This document shows positions 17,257-27,447 of a stretch of DNA of 64,000 nucleotides, one piece after another. Origin of the DNA: Candidatus Rifleibacteriota bacterium. GTDB taxonomy: Bacteria; Muiribacteriota; Ozemobacteria; Ozemobacterales; Ozemobacteraceae. The first letter of the stretch is position 1. Every line of letters starts with the position of its first letter. Below the pieces are notes generated by a model, which had not been told where the DNA came from, searched no databases, and was given only the letters and a program-made list of their open reading frames with translations. Position numbers and translations under genes: made by a program. The stretch is taken from assembly GCA_015233565.1 (NCBI GenBank), contig JADFXM010000028.1:28910-92909 (forward strand), read 5' to 3'.

Positions 17257-18042
17257 TTATTCCCACTTTTGCCATTCAGGTTTCCCGGCATAAACTTCCA
17301 TGTAATATTCGCGGCGGGTTAGAAGGGAAGCTGCGTCAGAATCCAGGAGGATTATTGCATGCTGGTGAAATTGGAGAATGCTTGCCGGGCAGGAGGCTGT
17401 AATTGGGCCCTCGATCATCGCTTTAACTGCTTCAGCTTTCTTTTTGCCGAAAGCCAGAAGGAGACAACTTCTTGTTTCCATTATGGTTCCAAGTCCCATG
17501 GTAATAACATGTTTTGGAACATTGTCTTCTCCGCCAAAAGATTCGGCATTTGCTTTTCGAGTAACTTTGGTCAGGGTTTTAATTCTTGTTCTTGAACTTA
17601 GTGAAGATGAGGGTTCATTAAACGCAAGATGGCCGTCGTTACCTATTCCAAGAACCTGTAAATCAATTCCGCCGGCGTTATGTATATTTCGTTCGTAAGC
17701 TTCACAGCTTTCCAGAACATCTTTCGCGCAACCATCCGGTATGTTTATGGCCTCTGGGGAAATATCAATATGTTTAAATAAGTTTTCACTCATGTAACTG
17801 TTAAATGATCGGGGATCTTTTGGAGAAAGTCCAACATATTCATCAAGGTTGAAAGTGGAAACTTTTTTGAAACTAAGCCCTTCCTGTTTGTGAAAACGCA
17901 CCAATTCTTTGTACAACAGGAGGGGAGTTGCCCCTGTTGCAAGCCCCAGAACAGTATTTTCTTTGTCGTGAATTAAACATGAAATAATTTTCGCCCCAAG
18001 CTTGCAGGCATCCTCTTTAACATTTTTAATAATGACTTCCAT
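17257..18042 (-). CDS. nagB: glucosamine-6-phosphate deaminase
   Basis: 261 residues from the ATG at 18042; an ATG two codons upstream sits directly against the GGAGGA ribosome site, so the downstream one is better spaced. Conserved blocks are LGLATGATPLLLY (phosphate loop), TFNLDEYVGL (catalytic Asp) and GIGNDGHLAFNEP (Asp-His-Glu catalytic set); length is close to the 266 residues of E. coli NagB. It converts glucosamine-6-P to fructose-6-P and ammonium, the exit from amino-sugar and murein recycling into glycolysis. It stands alone here, divergent from a small membrane protein; no nagA or nagE neighbour is in the window. Confidence 0.95.
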   Translation of the reverse strand: MEVIIKNVKEDACKLGAKIISCLIHDKENTVLGLATGATPLLLYKELVRFHKQEGLSFKKVSTFNLDEYVGLSPKDPRSFNSYMSENLFKHIDISPEAINIPDGCAKDVLESCEAYERNIHNAGGIDLQVLGIGNDGHLAFNEPSSSLSSRTRIKTLTKVTRKANAESFGGEDNVPKHVITMGLGTIMETRSCLLLAFGKKKAEAVKAMIEGPITASCPASILQFHQHAIILLDSDAASLLTRREYYMEVYAGKPEWQKWE

Positions 18043-18188
18043 CAGCATTCCTCCGATAAATGTACAATGCTAAAAAGACTATAACAATTTTATGGAAAAA
18101 ACAACCATTGACATTTTATCAATATTCTTTTCCTTGATTTAAAGTTTCTGATGTAGTATTTTTCAGGAAAAGAAATAGGGGTTGGGCA

Positions 18189-18626
18189 ATGAATTCTATG
18201 AGAAAACAAGGTTCGGTTATTATCCTTTTTTTCATCTTCATTTTTGGGATTGTTGGGATATATTTAGGTTATAATTGGTATGAAGAAAAATATTTCATTA
18301 ATCTATATGATGGAAATATGGTGAGATACCTTGAAATTCCTCCTTTTGCGGTGAGAGTCTCACCCAAAGAAGATGAAGTTTTGGGAAAATGCATCCTTGA
18401 TATCAAAGTCAGTTCTGAACAAGCAATGACATTCCTGGCATCCAAGTGCGAAAGCAAGGGATTCGCTTTTAAGCCAAAAAAAGAGGGTTTTGAAATTCTA
18501 ATCAAGCAGAATTATGTTATTAAGGGTAATTTTTCAGGAAATCAACTTTCCCTAAGCTGGATCCCTGGTTTGCCGGAGAATCTTAAAGTGCGTTACTCTT
18601 CCCAAAAAAATGATAAGAAAAAATAA
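18189..18626 (+). CDS. hypothetical single-span membrane protein
   Basis: 145 residues. One transmembrane segment at about residues 9-30 follows a short positive N-terminus, giving a signal anchor with the C-terminal 110 residues outside the cytoplasm; the tail is Lys-rich. AGGGG lies seven bases before the ATG. I do not recognise a family. It is divergent from nagB and 58 bp before dnaE, so it could share a transcript with dnaE. TTGATT and TATTTT with 17-bp spacing upstream form a weak promoter candidate. Confidence 0.65.
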   Translation: MNSMRKQGSVIILFFIFIFGIVGIYLGYNWYEEKYFINLYDGNMVRYLEIPPFAVRVSPKEDEVLGKCILDIKVSSEQAMTFLASKCESKGFAFKPKKEGFEILIKQNYVIKGNFSGNQLSLSWIPGLPENLKVRYSSQKNDKKK

Positions 18627-18684
18627 TAGGCTTAATGCAAATTATTTAGAATGTTCAAAATGCGAAAAGGTTTGAGTAGTTTTT

Positions 18685-21600
18685 ATGAATAAAGTCGGGT
18701 TCGTACATCTTCATCTGCATAGCCATTACAGTCTCCTGGACGGAGCCTCTTCGATAAAATCCATTGTCGCAACGGCGAGAAAATACAACATGCCGGCTAT
18801 TGCAGTCACCGACCATGGAAATATGTTTGGTGCGATCGAATTTTACCAGACAGCCTTGAAAAATGGAGTCAAACCTATTATTGGCTTTGAGGCATATCTT
18901 ACGCTCAAAAATCGGCTTGACCGAACTGAAAAGAAGGGTGGTACAATGTATCACCTGGTTCTTTTAGCCAAAGACCTCCGGGGATTCAAAAACCTCATGA
19001 AACTTACATCTTTGAGTTACATGGAAGGTTTCCATCAAAAGCCACGCGTGGATTGGGAATTGCTTGAAAAATACCATGAAGGTGTAATAGCGATGGGGGC
19101 CTGCTTACAGGGAGAAATTCCCAAAAAATTGCTTAATGGCGACAGGGAAGGTGCTTTTCAAGCCGCCCGTAAATATCAGGAAGTTTTTGGCAAAGAAAAC
19201 TTCTATTTGGAATTGCAAAATCACAATATTGAAGAGCAAATCCAAGTGTTACCCTTGATTGTCGAATTGGCAAGAGCCTGTGAAATTCCTTTGGTTGCTA
19301 CAAACGATTCCCATTACACCAACCAGGACGATTGGGAAGCCCATGAGGCACTTTTGTGCTTGCAATCAGATACCGTATTAAGCAATCCAGACCGATGGCG
19401 ATTTGGGTCAAGGGAATTTTATATAAAGCCACCAGAAGCTATGGCTTCATTGTTTTCCGACTATCCGGATGCGATTTCAAATACTCTTCGGGTTGCCGAT
19501 CGTTGTAATGTCCAACTTCAGCTAGGGAAAAGTATTCTTCCCGTTTTTGAAGTTCCCTCCGGCTTGGATTCCCCCACTTATTTAGAGCAACTTTGCAGGA
19601 GTGCCCTTGGCATTCGGTTCCCAAATGCTGATGAAACGATTTTGAAACGCCTTGACTACGAGCTTTCGGTGGTTAAAAAGATGGGTTTTTGCGATTATTT
19701 CCTCATTGTCTGGGATTTCATACGTGAAGCGGGACGAATAGGAGTTCCAGTTGGCCCAGGTCGCGGATCTGCTGCAGGAAGCATTGTTTCATACTTACTT
19801 GGAATAACAGATATAGATCCATTGAAATATGGTCTGCTGTTCGAAAGATTCCTTAATCCTGATCGAATCAGCATGCCTGACATTGATATTGATTTCTCTG
19901 ATGAAGGCCGGGGCCGAATTATCGAATATGTTGAAAACAAATATGGGAAGGATAAAGTTTGCCAGATTGCGACATTTAACTGCATTCTTGCAAAATTAGC
20001 CATTCGGGATATCGGACGCGTTATGGAAATACCGCTTGCGGATGTTAACAGAATTGCAAAATTGGTTCCTGATGGCCCCGGAGTACATCTTAAAAAAGTT
20101 ATCGAGGAAATTAAGGAATTAAAAAACATCGCAGATGGCGGGGAAAAACCCGAATATAAAAAGCTTTTAAAAATTGCAAGTACTGTTGATGGAGTGGTAC
20201 GTCATACCGGAATTCATGCTGCAGGCGTTGTTATTTCACGTGATCCGCTAGTGGATGTCGTCCCGATGTACCGTGATAAAAGCGGAGCAATTATTTCCCA
20301 ATTCGAAAAAAATTCCATCGAGAAAATCGGACTTCTTAAGATGGACTTTCTTGGATTGAAGACTCTTTCGGTTATTGAGAGAGCTCTAAAAGCCATAGAA
20401 CAAACCCAAAAATTTCGTCCTGATTTAAGTAAAATATCTTTAGATGACAAACTTACTTATGAACTTCTGTGTAAAGCTTTGACATTAGGAGTGTTCCAAC
20501 TCGAATCTTCGGGAATGCGAAATCTGATTGCACGCCTCAAACCATCAGTATTTGAAGACATTATTGCCTTGCTGGCGATGTATCGACCTGGCCCGCTTGG
20601 TTCAGGGATGGTGGATGATTTTGTTGAAAGAAAGCACGGCAGAAAGTCATTGGAATACCCGCATCCCGACTTGGAGCCGATCCTTAAAGAAACATATGGA
20701 GTTTTCCTGTATCAGGAGCAGTGTATGCAAACTGCAAATGTCCTGGCTGGTTTTACTATGGGACAAGCCGACGGTTTGCGAAAAGCAATGGCAAAAAAAA
20801 TTCCCGAGGACATGGAAAAAAATGGCAAACTCTTTGTCACAGGGGCGGTAAAAAAGGGGCTTACACAAGAAAAAGCCCAAGGTATTTTTGACCTGATGGC
20901 GAGCTTCGGGGAATATGGGTTCAATAAATCGCATTCAGCAGCTTATGCAGTTGTAACCTACCGTACAGCCTGGTTGAAAGCTCATTATCCAGTTGAATTC
21001 ATTGCTGCCCTGTTGTCCTCAGAATTGAATGACCTGGACAAGATTAGGGAATATGTAGATGAATGCCGAATAATGGGAATTACAATATTACCTCCTGCTA
21101 TAAATAAAAGCCAGAAATTATTCTCCGTGGAAAATGGCACCATCCGATTTGGACTTGCAGCAATAAAAAATGTTGGAGAAACTGCCATCGACTCTGTAAT
21201 CGATGCCAGAACCAAAGGTGGATCATTCAAAAGTCTTTCGGATTTTACGCGAAAGGTAGATACGCGCTTGGTTAATAGTCGCGTCATTGAATCCCTTATA
21301 AAATCCGGAACGATGGATGTGTTCAACTTGAAGCGGAGTCAACTTATGGCAATGGTTGCAGATTCGCTTAAAATCAGCCAACAATTGCAAAAGGAAAAAG
21401 AAACCGGGCAAATGACTTTTTTTGACCTTTTCGAGGAAAATTCCGAAGAAATTCCGTTAGAGGATATTAAACCTCCCGACATTGATGAATTGCGTGAAAG
21501 AGAGAAACTTGCTTTTGAAAAAGAAGTACTGGGATTTTATTTTTCCGGAAATCCCTTTATGGAAGTTGCGCCATTAGCCAAGTTATTTTGCAATTATTCC

Positions 21601-22209
21601 CTCAAATCTTTGAAGGAAAGCAATCCCGGGAACATCGCCAAAATTAGTGGAATTCTCACTGGACTGAAAAAACATACCACCAAAAAGGGTGATGCGATGG
21701 CTTTTATCACTATTGAAGATGACACTGGAAGTGCCGACATCTCAATTTTTCCCGAACTTTTTTCCAAATCAGCTTTAAAATTGATAATTGACCAACCTCT
21801 CTTTTTGGTAGTTAAGACAGACGAAATTCTTGGCGATATGAAAATTAACGCCGAGGAACTTTTTTCTCAGGAAGATTTTAATTCCGAAGAATTTTCCAGA
21901 TTGGTTCTTTTGATTCCACCGCAAAAAGCTCAAAAGGATGGATATGTTGAACTAAAGTCCCTTTTGAAAAAATTTCCAGGAAAATGTGCATTTAAAGTAA
22001 AACTTCAGCTCAAGGAAGGTGAAAAAATAACTATCAACCCTCCGGATAACATCAAAGTTGACTTTTGTGGTACAATGATCGAAGCATGGGAGAAAATATG
22101 TGGAAAAGGCTCTATTTCAGTTAAATTTCCGCAGGTGAACACTAATGGTTTTTCAAATGGTTCTCGATACAGAAAAAAAGAAAAGAGAGAAAACAACTTT
22201 GCTTATTAA
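18685..22209 (+). CDS. dnaE: DNA polymerase III alpha subunit
   Basis: 1174 residues, normal for DnaE1. An N-terminal PHP domain (FVHLHLHSHYSLLDG; AVTDHGNMFGAIEFY) precedes the polymerase palm, with GPGRGSAAGS and the catalytic MPDIDIDFSDEGR. The fingers segment has HSAAYAVVTYRTAWLKAHYP, followed by helix-hairpin-helix sequence and an OB-fold at about 985-1075 (KISGILTGLKKHTTKKGD, FITIEDDTG). This is the replicative polymerase, acting with the sliding clamp in the cytoplasm. The PHP histidines look intact, so proofreading by PHP is possible. The ribosome site is weak (AAAAGG 14 bases upstream). The final codons may overlap the next gene. Confidence 0.97.
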   Translation: MNKVGFVHLHLHSHYSLLDGASSIKSIVATARKYNMPAIAVTDHGNMFGAIEFYQTALKNGVKPIIGFEAYLTLKNRLDRTEKKGGTMYHLVLLAKDLRGFKNLMKLTSLSYMEGFHQKPRVDWELLEKYHEGVIAMGACLQGEIPKKLLNGDREGAFQAARKYQEVFGKENFYLELQNHNIEEQIQVLPLIVELARACEIPLVATNDSHYTNQDDWEAHEALLCLQSDTVLSNPDRWRFGSREFYIKPPEAMASLFSDYPDAISNTLRVADRCNVQLQLGKSILPVFEVPSGLDSPTYLEQLCRSALGIRFPNADETILKRLDYELSVVKKMGFCDYFLIVWDFIREAGRIGVPVGPGRGSAAGSIVSYLLGITDIDPLKYGLLFERFLNPDRISMPDIDIDFSDEGRGRIIEYVENKYGKDKVCQIATFNCILAKLAIRDIGRVMEIPLADVNRIAKLVPDGPGVHLKKVIEEIKELKNIADGGEKPEYKKLLKIASTVDGVVRHTGIHAAGVVISRDPLVDVVPMYRDKSGAIISQFEKNSIEKIGLLKMDFLGLKTLSVIERALKAIEQTQKFRPDLSKISLDDKLTYELLCKALTLGVFQLESSGMRNLIARLKPSVFEDIIALLAMYRPGPLGSGMVDDFVERKHGRKSLEYPHPDLEPILKETYGVFLYQEQCMQTANVLAGFTMGQADGLRKAMAKKIPEDMEKNGKLFVTGAVKKGLTQEKAQGIFDLMASFGEYGFNKSHSAAYAVVTYRTAWLKAHYPVEFIAALLSSELNDLDKIREYVDECRIMGITILPPAINKSQKLFSVENGTIRFGLAAIKNVGETAIDSVIDARTKGGSFKSLSDFTRKVDTRLVNSRVIESLIKSGTMDVFNLKRSQLMAMVADSLKISQQLQKEKETGQMTFFDLFEENSEEIPLEDIKPPDIDELREREKLAFEKEVLGFYFSGNPFMEVAPLAKLFCNYSLKSLKESNPGNIAKISGILTGLKKHTTKKGDAMAFITIEDDTGSADISIFPELFSKSALKLIIDQPLFLVVKTDEILGDMKINAEELFSQEDFNSEEFSRLVLLIPPQKAQKDGYVELKSLLKKFPGKCAFKVKLQLKEGEKITINPPDNIKVDFCGTMIEAWEKICGKGSISVKFPQVNTNGFSNGSRYRKKEKRENNFAY

Positions 22210-25186
22210 TAAAACCAGTCTTCAGTATAATTATTTTCGAAATTTCAAAATTTTTATTAAGAAGCCAAATTTAATCGGAGCGCTATTATTGTTTATTTTT
22301 TCCAGTTTCATTATTTTGGAATCAGGTTACGCAGTGGAACTGGATCAAGTATATAAACTTTCTGGTTCATTTAAAACCATTAGCAAACCCGGTTTAAAAA
22401 TTTATTACCCTGCAACTTGTGAACCTGTTATCGGAGAGATTGCTTCTAATTTCGCCAAAATCAGAGAAGAGGTTGGAAAAGCTTTTAACAGATGGCCGAA
22501 TGATCTTCCTGTTTCAGTAATTTTAACTGATTTTGACGATCGGGATTCCGGCACTGTGGATACGACTTTCGATTCAATCAATATTGCACTTTTTGAGGAA
22601 ACTGACTCGCTTTCCACGCGCTCATTCACGCTCGAACAAAAGTTTGCGCTGCGACTCGCCAACATTATGGTTTTGAGGACTTTAGGTCCAGCAAGACGTG
22701 CTTTCAAACGAAGAGTCGGTTTGTTAACCACTCCAGTTTGGTTGCTTCAAGGTTTAGCGATGCACAAAGCTTTCCCCATGGATACCCTTCCTCGTACCCA
22801 GATAATCCAAATGGCAAGATCCGGGAAAATATATTCTCTGGAAGAACTTGATACAATTAATGACCAGACAGAATTTGAAAAAGATCGCATGTGTTTTCAA
22901 GCAAGACACATGATTGACTTTTGGTGTGAAAAAGCTGGTGAAAACGCAGCCACTGATTTCCTCTGTGCTTTAGAGAAAAACCCTATAGAATTTTCCCAAA
23001 TTTTCCAGAATTCCTTCAAAATGACTTTTAAACAAGCTCTTTCTGAATATAATGAATACTTGAATAATCTTGCACACCAAAAAGATGAATCTTCTTTTTC
23101 CAATCCCGATATTTATAAAATAAAAAATGAGGGAACCTATTGCCAGGGATTTCAGGAATTACCTGATGGAACGGAGGTTTATGTTTCTTCCAGAAGATAT
23201 TTCCAAGAGGTCTATGATCTTTTTATTGATCAACACAGAAAAAAACAAAAACCCATTTTAAGAAATGTCCATCCACGATTCTTTTTCGACCAGGAATCCG
23301 GGACATTATATATCGGCCGATATTTTGTTAATTTAAAAAGAGAAAAAAGGCTTTATTTATGGGCAGTTCCAGTAAGTGGAGAATCGTATCGTGCCTATTC
23401 GGAACCTGGCTCTTACAAACCATTTGCCGCCAAGGACGGAAGACTGTATTTTCTCAATGTACAAAGTGGGAAGGTTAAAATTGTTTCCATATCCCTTGAT
23501 AAATCAGGAAAAGGAGCGAATGACGAACTCCTTTTTCCAAACGGTGTTCTTCCACTCGATGTTACCATGGATTCGAACGGCCGGTTCCTTGTTCTTATTC
23601 ATAAAAACGGGGAATTTTTATTGCTTCGTTTTGACCGATCCTTTTTAAATAAAGATCCCGATCTGATATTTCGAAGTAAAAGGGAAATCAGAAATCTGCA
23701 ATTTTTCGATGGTAAAATTTGGTTTTCTGCTTCAGATGAAGCAAAGGCTCAGATTCCCCAAATTTTTACTCTTGAGACAATCGGTAACAAAACTGTTTTG
23801 AAATGTCTCTCCAATTTAATAGGAGGAGTATGGGATTTTTCAAAAACGGATAAAGATTTTGTTGTTTCGACAATAAAAGACTCAGGTTTCAAACTTGCAC
23901 GGTGTTCGATCAACGTCTTTTCCAGTGAGGAAAATTCCAATCTTCCAACTGGAAGTGGAAAAATTGCTTCAACTGAAAGTAAGCCTAAAAATAATCTTGT
24001 GAAAGAAGAACTTTCCGAAGTTAAGAACGAAGAAAATCTTTCAAAAGTTTCGACTGCAAGTTTCTCCACCGATGCAAATTTGAGCCCAAATTCTAAAAAC
24101 TCCCAAATCCCATTATTGACGCAACAATTTTTGAAATACCATTTTTCAGAAACCCCGGATGGAAACAGCAATCCTTACAGTCCCGAATGGCGAAAATCTT
24201 ATTGGCTTCCTAGGGTAAGTCGCGATGAACAAGGTGCGGTATTTGGTGTTTACAGCTATCAATCAGATCGCCTTGACCGCAACAGTTTGATTTTTTCCCC
24301 GACTTATGGTTTCAAAAGCCGAAATTGGGGGTATCTCGCTGACTGGATGAAAAGATTCGATCTATTTCAAACTGGCGTAACTATTCAGGATAAGGATGTT
24401 CAAAAAAGTTATCATTCCAATACTTATTACGAAAGAGCCAAGACACTTGATATTCACGCAAGCTATCCTTTTACTCTTTCCTCATTATTCTCGTTTGGAG
24501 TAAACCTTACAAATCGTCAAATAGCAAAGTATCCAGATAATTCAAGCGATGTTCCGAGTATCGGAAATGACAATTCCTTATATTTCCGTTTTGATAAAAG
24601 AGCCATACGAACTCAACCTTTTTCAGATATTTTCCCTAGAAAGGGGCGTGAAGTAACCGCTATCATAAAAAAGGGAATGGACTTTTTTAACGGTGAGATG
24701 GTATATGACTCATATTCCTTAAGGTGGCATGAATATATTCCCCTTAACGACCGCACGGTTTTGACCCTTAGAGGTTGGGCCGCCGAAGATAAAAAGAATG
24801 ATGAGATCAAACGCCCGGATGATCTCTCCCTGGGAGGATCAGATTTCCTCCGTGGTTACTCCAGTTCGGTTAGGTATGGTGATTCTCTAAGGGCTTTCTC
24901 TTTAGCTCTTGGAAAACCCCTGCAAATCGAATGGGCCGCTATGCAAAAATGGGTTCATAAGGAGATCCTGGTTTTGGAAGCATTTTATGAAATTGGCGAT
25001 GTTCATTCCAGGGAAAGAAGTTTCAAATACCTGCAGGATGAAGGAATAGAATTGAAAACTAAAGCCCTGTTACTGAGAAGAATACCATTCTCTTTCAGAA
25101 TTGGAACAGCCTGGCCTACTTCAGGAGGTCCGAGACATTCCTATTGGTTGATTGATTTTTCGGCTGTTACAGGTCTGATTCAATAA
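22145..25186 (+). CDS. outer-membrane protein: inactive peptidase-MA-like domain, beta-propeller, Omp85-like barrel
   Basis: Up to 1013 residues; the start is uncertain. ATG 22145 lies inside dnaE, while TTG at about 22199 follows AAGAGAG and gives the same signal anchor (NLIGALLLFIFSSFIILESG). Residues about 60-310 resemble gluzincin peptidase-MA domains, but the HExxH helix reads RLANIMVLRTLGP and the WLxEG helix reads VWLLQGLAMH, so catalytic residues are gone. A TolB/WD-like propeller follows (about 330-610), then a Ser/Lys/Glu linker, then a C-terminal barrel from about 690. The barrel has GGSDFLRGYSSS, close to the VRGF/Y motif of Omp85/D15 proteins, and alternating aromatic strands, though it does not end in Phe. 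Role unknown; an outer-membrane assembly or transport device is inferred. Confidence 0.7.
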   Translation: MVFQMVLDTEKKKREKTTLLINKTSLQYNYFRNFKIFIKKPNLIGALLLFIFSSFIILESGYAVELDQVYKLSGSFKTISKPGLKIYYPATCEPVIGEIASNFAKIREEVGKAFNRWPNDLPVSVILTDFDDRDSGTVDTTFDSINIALFEETDSLSTRSFTLEQKFALRLANIMVLRTLGPARRAFKRRVGLLTTPVWLLQGLAMHKAFPMDTLPRTQIIQMARSGKIYSLEELDTINDQTEFEKDRMCFQARHMIDFWCEKAGENAATDFLCALEKNPIEFSQIFQNSFKMTFKQALSEYNEYLNNLAHQKDESSFSNPDIYKIKNEGTYCQGFQELPDGTEVYVSSRRYFQEVYDLFIDQHRKKQKPILRNVHPRFFFDQESGTLYIGRYFVNLKREKRLYLWAVPVSGESYRAYSEPGSYKPFAAKDGRLYFLNVQSGKVKIVSISLDKSGKGANDELLFPNGVLPLDVTMDSNGRFLVLIHKNGEFLLLRFDRSFLNKDPDLIFRSKREIRNLQFFDGKIWFSASDEAKAQIPQIFTLETIGNKTVLKCLSNLIGGVWDFSKTDKDFVVSTIKDSGFKLARCSINVFSSEENSNLPTGSGKIASTESKPKNNLVKEELSEVKNEENLSKVSTASFSTDANLSPNSKNSQIPLLTQQFLKYHFSETPDGNSNPYSPEWRKSYWLPRVSRDEQGAVFGVYSYQSDRLDRNSLIFSPTYGFKSRNWGYLADWMKRFDLFQTGVTIQDKDVQKSYHSNTYYERAKTLDIHASYPFTLSSLFSFGVNLTNRQIAKYPDNSSDVPSIGNDNSLYFRFDKRAIRTQPFSDIFPRKGREVTAIIKKGMDFFNGEMVYDSYSLRWHEYIPLNDRTVLTLRGWAAEDKKNDEIKRPDDLSLGGSDFLRGYSSSVRYGDSLRAFSLALGKPLQIEWAAMQKWVHKEILVLEAFYEIGDVHSRERSFKYLQDEGIELKTKALLLRRIPFSFRIGTAWPTSGGPRHSYWLIDFSAVTGLIQ

Positions 25187-25217
25187 AGTATTTTGGTTAA
25201 TTTGAAGGGAAAAGTAA

Positions 25218-26015
25218 ATGGGTTTAGAATTACTTAGTAATAAAGAGGAAATTGAGGAGTGTCTTCGAAAAAGTGTTTTCTTACATATATACGAGATTGG
25301 GGATCTCGACCCATTTTTTTGGCCGAGAACTCAATGGTTTGGCTGGAAGGAGAAGGGAAATCTTAAAGAGATCTTTCTTAGATACAACGGTGAGAATATT
25401 GCCACCATTCTTGCTTTTTCAGATGGAAATCCCAAAAAATTGAAATATCTGCTCAAAGAAGCGATTCCGCTGCTTCCCCGTTCATTATATGCACATCTTT
25501 CAGATGATCTGGTCAATGTTTTCGAAAATGACTTTTCTGTTGAATCACATGGCCTGCATGATAAAATGGCTTTAATTCAACCCGAAAAACTTACCGGAAT
25601 TAATACTGAAGGAGTGATTAATTTAGACGAAAGTGATCTTGGAAGGATCAACGAACTTTATTGTTCTTCCTATCCGGAAAACTGGTTTGATTCAAGAATG
25701 TTAAAGACTGGACAATATTTTGGAATTGAGGTAAATCAACAATTGGTTTCAATAGCTGGAATACATGTTTATTCTCCGGAATTTAAGGTCGCTTCACTTG
25801 GAAATGTTACTACAAAACCGGAATTCCGAGGATTGGGAATGGGAACCAAAGTCTGTGCAAAGCTTTGTCAGGAGCTCTTAAAAAACGTAAATTCGATTGG
25901 TTTAAACGTTAAATCATCAAATGCAACTGCAATTGTTTGTTACAAGAAACTCGGTTTTGAGAAAATAGCCTCCTATGGGGAGTTTTCATTTAAAAGAAAG
26001 AAGACAGAAATTTAG
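25218..26015 (+). CDS. GNAT family N-acetyltransferase
   Basis: 265 residues. The C-terminal half has the acetyl-CoA fold: ASLGNVTTKPEFRGLGMGTK (pyrophosphate loop R-x-x-G-x-G) and the later LNVKSSNATAIVCYKKLGF motif typical of FR47-like GNATs. The N-terminal 130 residues look like a degenerate first GNAT lobe. These enzymes acetylate an amine on a small molecule or protein; substrate unknown. GAAGGGAAAAG upstream is a good ribosome site. It lies 31 bp after the barrel gene. Confidence 0.85.
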   Translation: MGLELLSNKEEIEECLRKSVFLHIYEIGDLDPFFWPRTQWFGWKEKGNLKEIFLRYNGENIATILAFSDGNPKKLKYLLKEAIPLLPRSLYAHLSDDLVNVFENDFSVESHGLHDKMALIQPEKLTGINTEGVINLDESDLGRINELYCSSYPENWFDSRMLKTGQYFGIEVNQQLVSIAGIHVYSPEFKVASLGNVTTKPEFRGLGMGTKVCAKLCQELLKNVNSIGLNVKSSNATAIVCYKKLGFEKIASYGEFSFKRKKTEI

Positions 26016-26039
26016 TTTTATTTTTTTAACACAATCTTT

Positions 26040-27059
26040 ATGTTGTTTTGCTTGGGTTTGATGGGTAAAGAAAAGAAAGACAATTTGAAGGTTTTAAGAG
26101 TGCGAAAGTACACTGAAATTTCGTTAAAAATTTTCTTTTTCCAATTATTCATTCTTAATTTAATTGCACCGGTAGCAGCGAAAACACCTCCTGAGCTTGA
26201 TCAATTGAAACCGATCGTCCGGGATGTCTGTGAAAGTCTCAACAAACTATTTCCAGCTGAAGAGACCGTTTTCAATGAGGGAATGCATCGGGTCGACATT
26301 CCCGGTGCCACTGGAATAATTTTGGATCCGAAATATTTTTCCGTTGTACCATATGTTTGGAACACTTCAGAAGGTCTATTGGAAATATTTGAAAAAAGAC
26401 AGGAAAAGAGCAAAAATCTCGAAGCAGCGGTAAACGGGACATTTTACTGTGCTAATGGCCCTTTAGGACAAATTATAATCAATGGAAAAAAACCATCCGA
26501 AGTAAAACAGATTTGTTCGAAGATCCCGAAATGTTTTTTTTCAGTCCTTCAAGATCCGGAAAATGGATCTAATAAATGGGCTTTTGGTGAAACCTCCTTT
26601 AATTCCGAAAAAATAATTTCGCAGAAGGGTAGGGGACTTTCATTCAATCGTCCTGTAAAAGAAAATGAAAAAATCCTGCACCTTCTTGGTGGAGGCGGTT
26701 GGATTGTTCGAAATTACCAGGATGTTCATATGGAAGCATACAAGAACCAAAAGTTTCGATTTCGGAAAGTCGATCAGGACAGCAGACATACTGTATTGGC
26801 TATGGATCGAAATGACAACTTGTACATTCTGATTTTTGAGCAGGGACAAAATCTGGAGACAATCTCAGCGAAACTATTGGACCAAAAGTTTTTTACGAAC
26901 ATAACAGATGCTATTTTCTTTGATGGTGGCTCATCTTCAACCTTGGTTACAGGAGATAATTATTTGGTTTCTCCTTTATATTTCTACGACAAAGTCAGAT
27001 TTTCTGCGTTGTTAGTTTTCAGGAACGAAAAGACAAAAAACAAAAATTCGACAAATTGA
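26040..27059 (+). CDS. phosphodiester glycosidase (NAGPA) domain protein, exported
   Basis: Up to 339 residues. A hydrophobic segment at about 25-45 (IFFFQLFILNLIAPVAA) is a signal peptide or anchor, so the true start may be one of the first ATGs (26040 or 26061). The domain shows AAVNGTFY, GRGLSFNR, RHTVLAMDRNDNLYILIFEQ and IFFDGGSSSTLV, the pattern of the phosphodiester glycosidase family (PF09992) related to the mammalian uncovering enzyme. Bacterial members are exopolysaccharide or spore-wall related. Substrate unknown. It follows the GNAT gene by 24 bp, same strand. Confidence 0.82.
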   Translation: MLFCLGLMGKEKKDNLKVLRVRKYTEISLKIFFFQLFILNLIAPVAAKTPPELDQLKPIVRDVCESLNKLFPAEETVFNEGMHRVDIPGATGIILDPKYFSVVPYVWNTSEGLLEIFEKRQEKSKNLEAAVNGTFYCANGPLGQIIINGKKPSEVKQICSKIPKCFFSVLQDPENGSNKWAFGETSFNSEKIISQKGRGLSFNRPVKENEKILHLLGGGGWIVRNYQDVHMEAYKNQKFRFRKVDQDSRHTVLAMDRNDNLYILIFEQGQNLETISAKLLDQKFFTNITDAIFFDGGSSSTLVTGDNYLVSPLYFYDKVRFSALLVFRNEKTKNKNSTN

Positions 27060-27447
27060 AGGCCATCCAAAATGCCTGCAATGTGGTACTGAGTCGATGG
27101 TTACGCGTAGTAACAGTTGAACGTTGAGCGAAATCGAAAGGACCTGAATAAAATATTTGTAAGTAAGTCCATCTATTTTGCTAGGGAAAGAAAAAGCAAG
27201 TCGGTGAGAACGGGCTGGAAATAAATTCTAAGTGAAAATGTAACATTGACTGTAAATCAAGAATTTCGACTTAAGTTCAGATATCCGGATTCGGGAGGAT
27301 TTTTTAATGGCACTTTTTGGCCCTGAAAAACTTTAATTAAAGGCAATTTTTTCACAAAAAAATGCATTTTCCAATTCCGTTCAAATCCTATAGAACCCTA
27401 ATCAATTCATATTTGGGTAAGAAAATCGGACTGTAAGGATTTAATAA
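27060..27447. other. intergenic stretch before the YgiQ-like gene
   Basis: 388 bp with no real gene. A well-spaced GGGAGG and ATG near 27292-27307 open only a nine-codon frame, probably chance. No hairpin with a T-tail seen. Confidence 0.4.
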
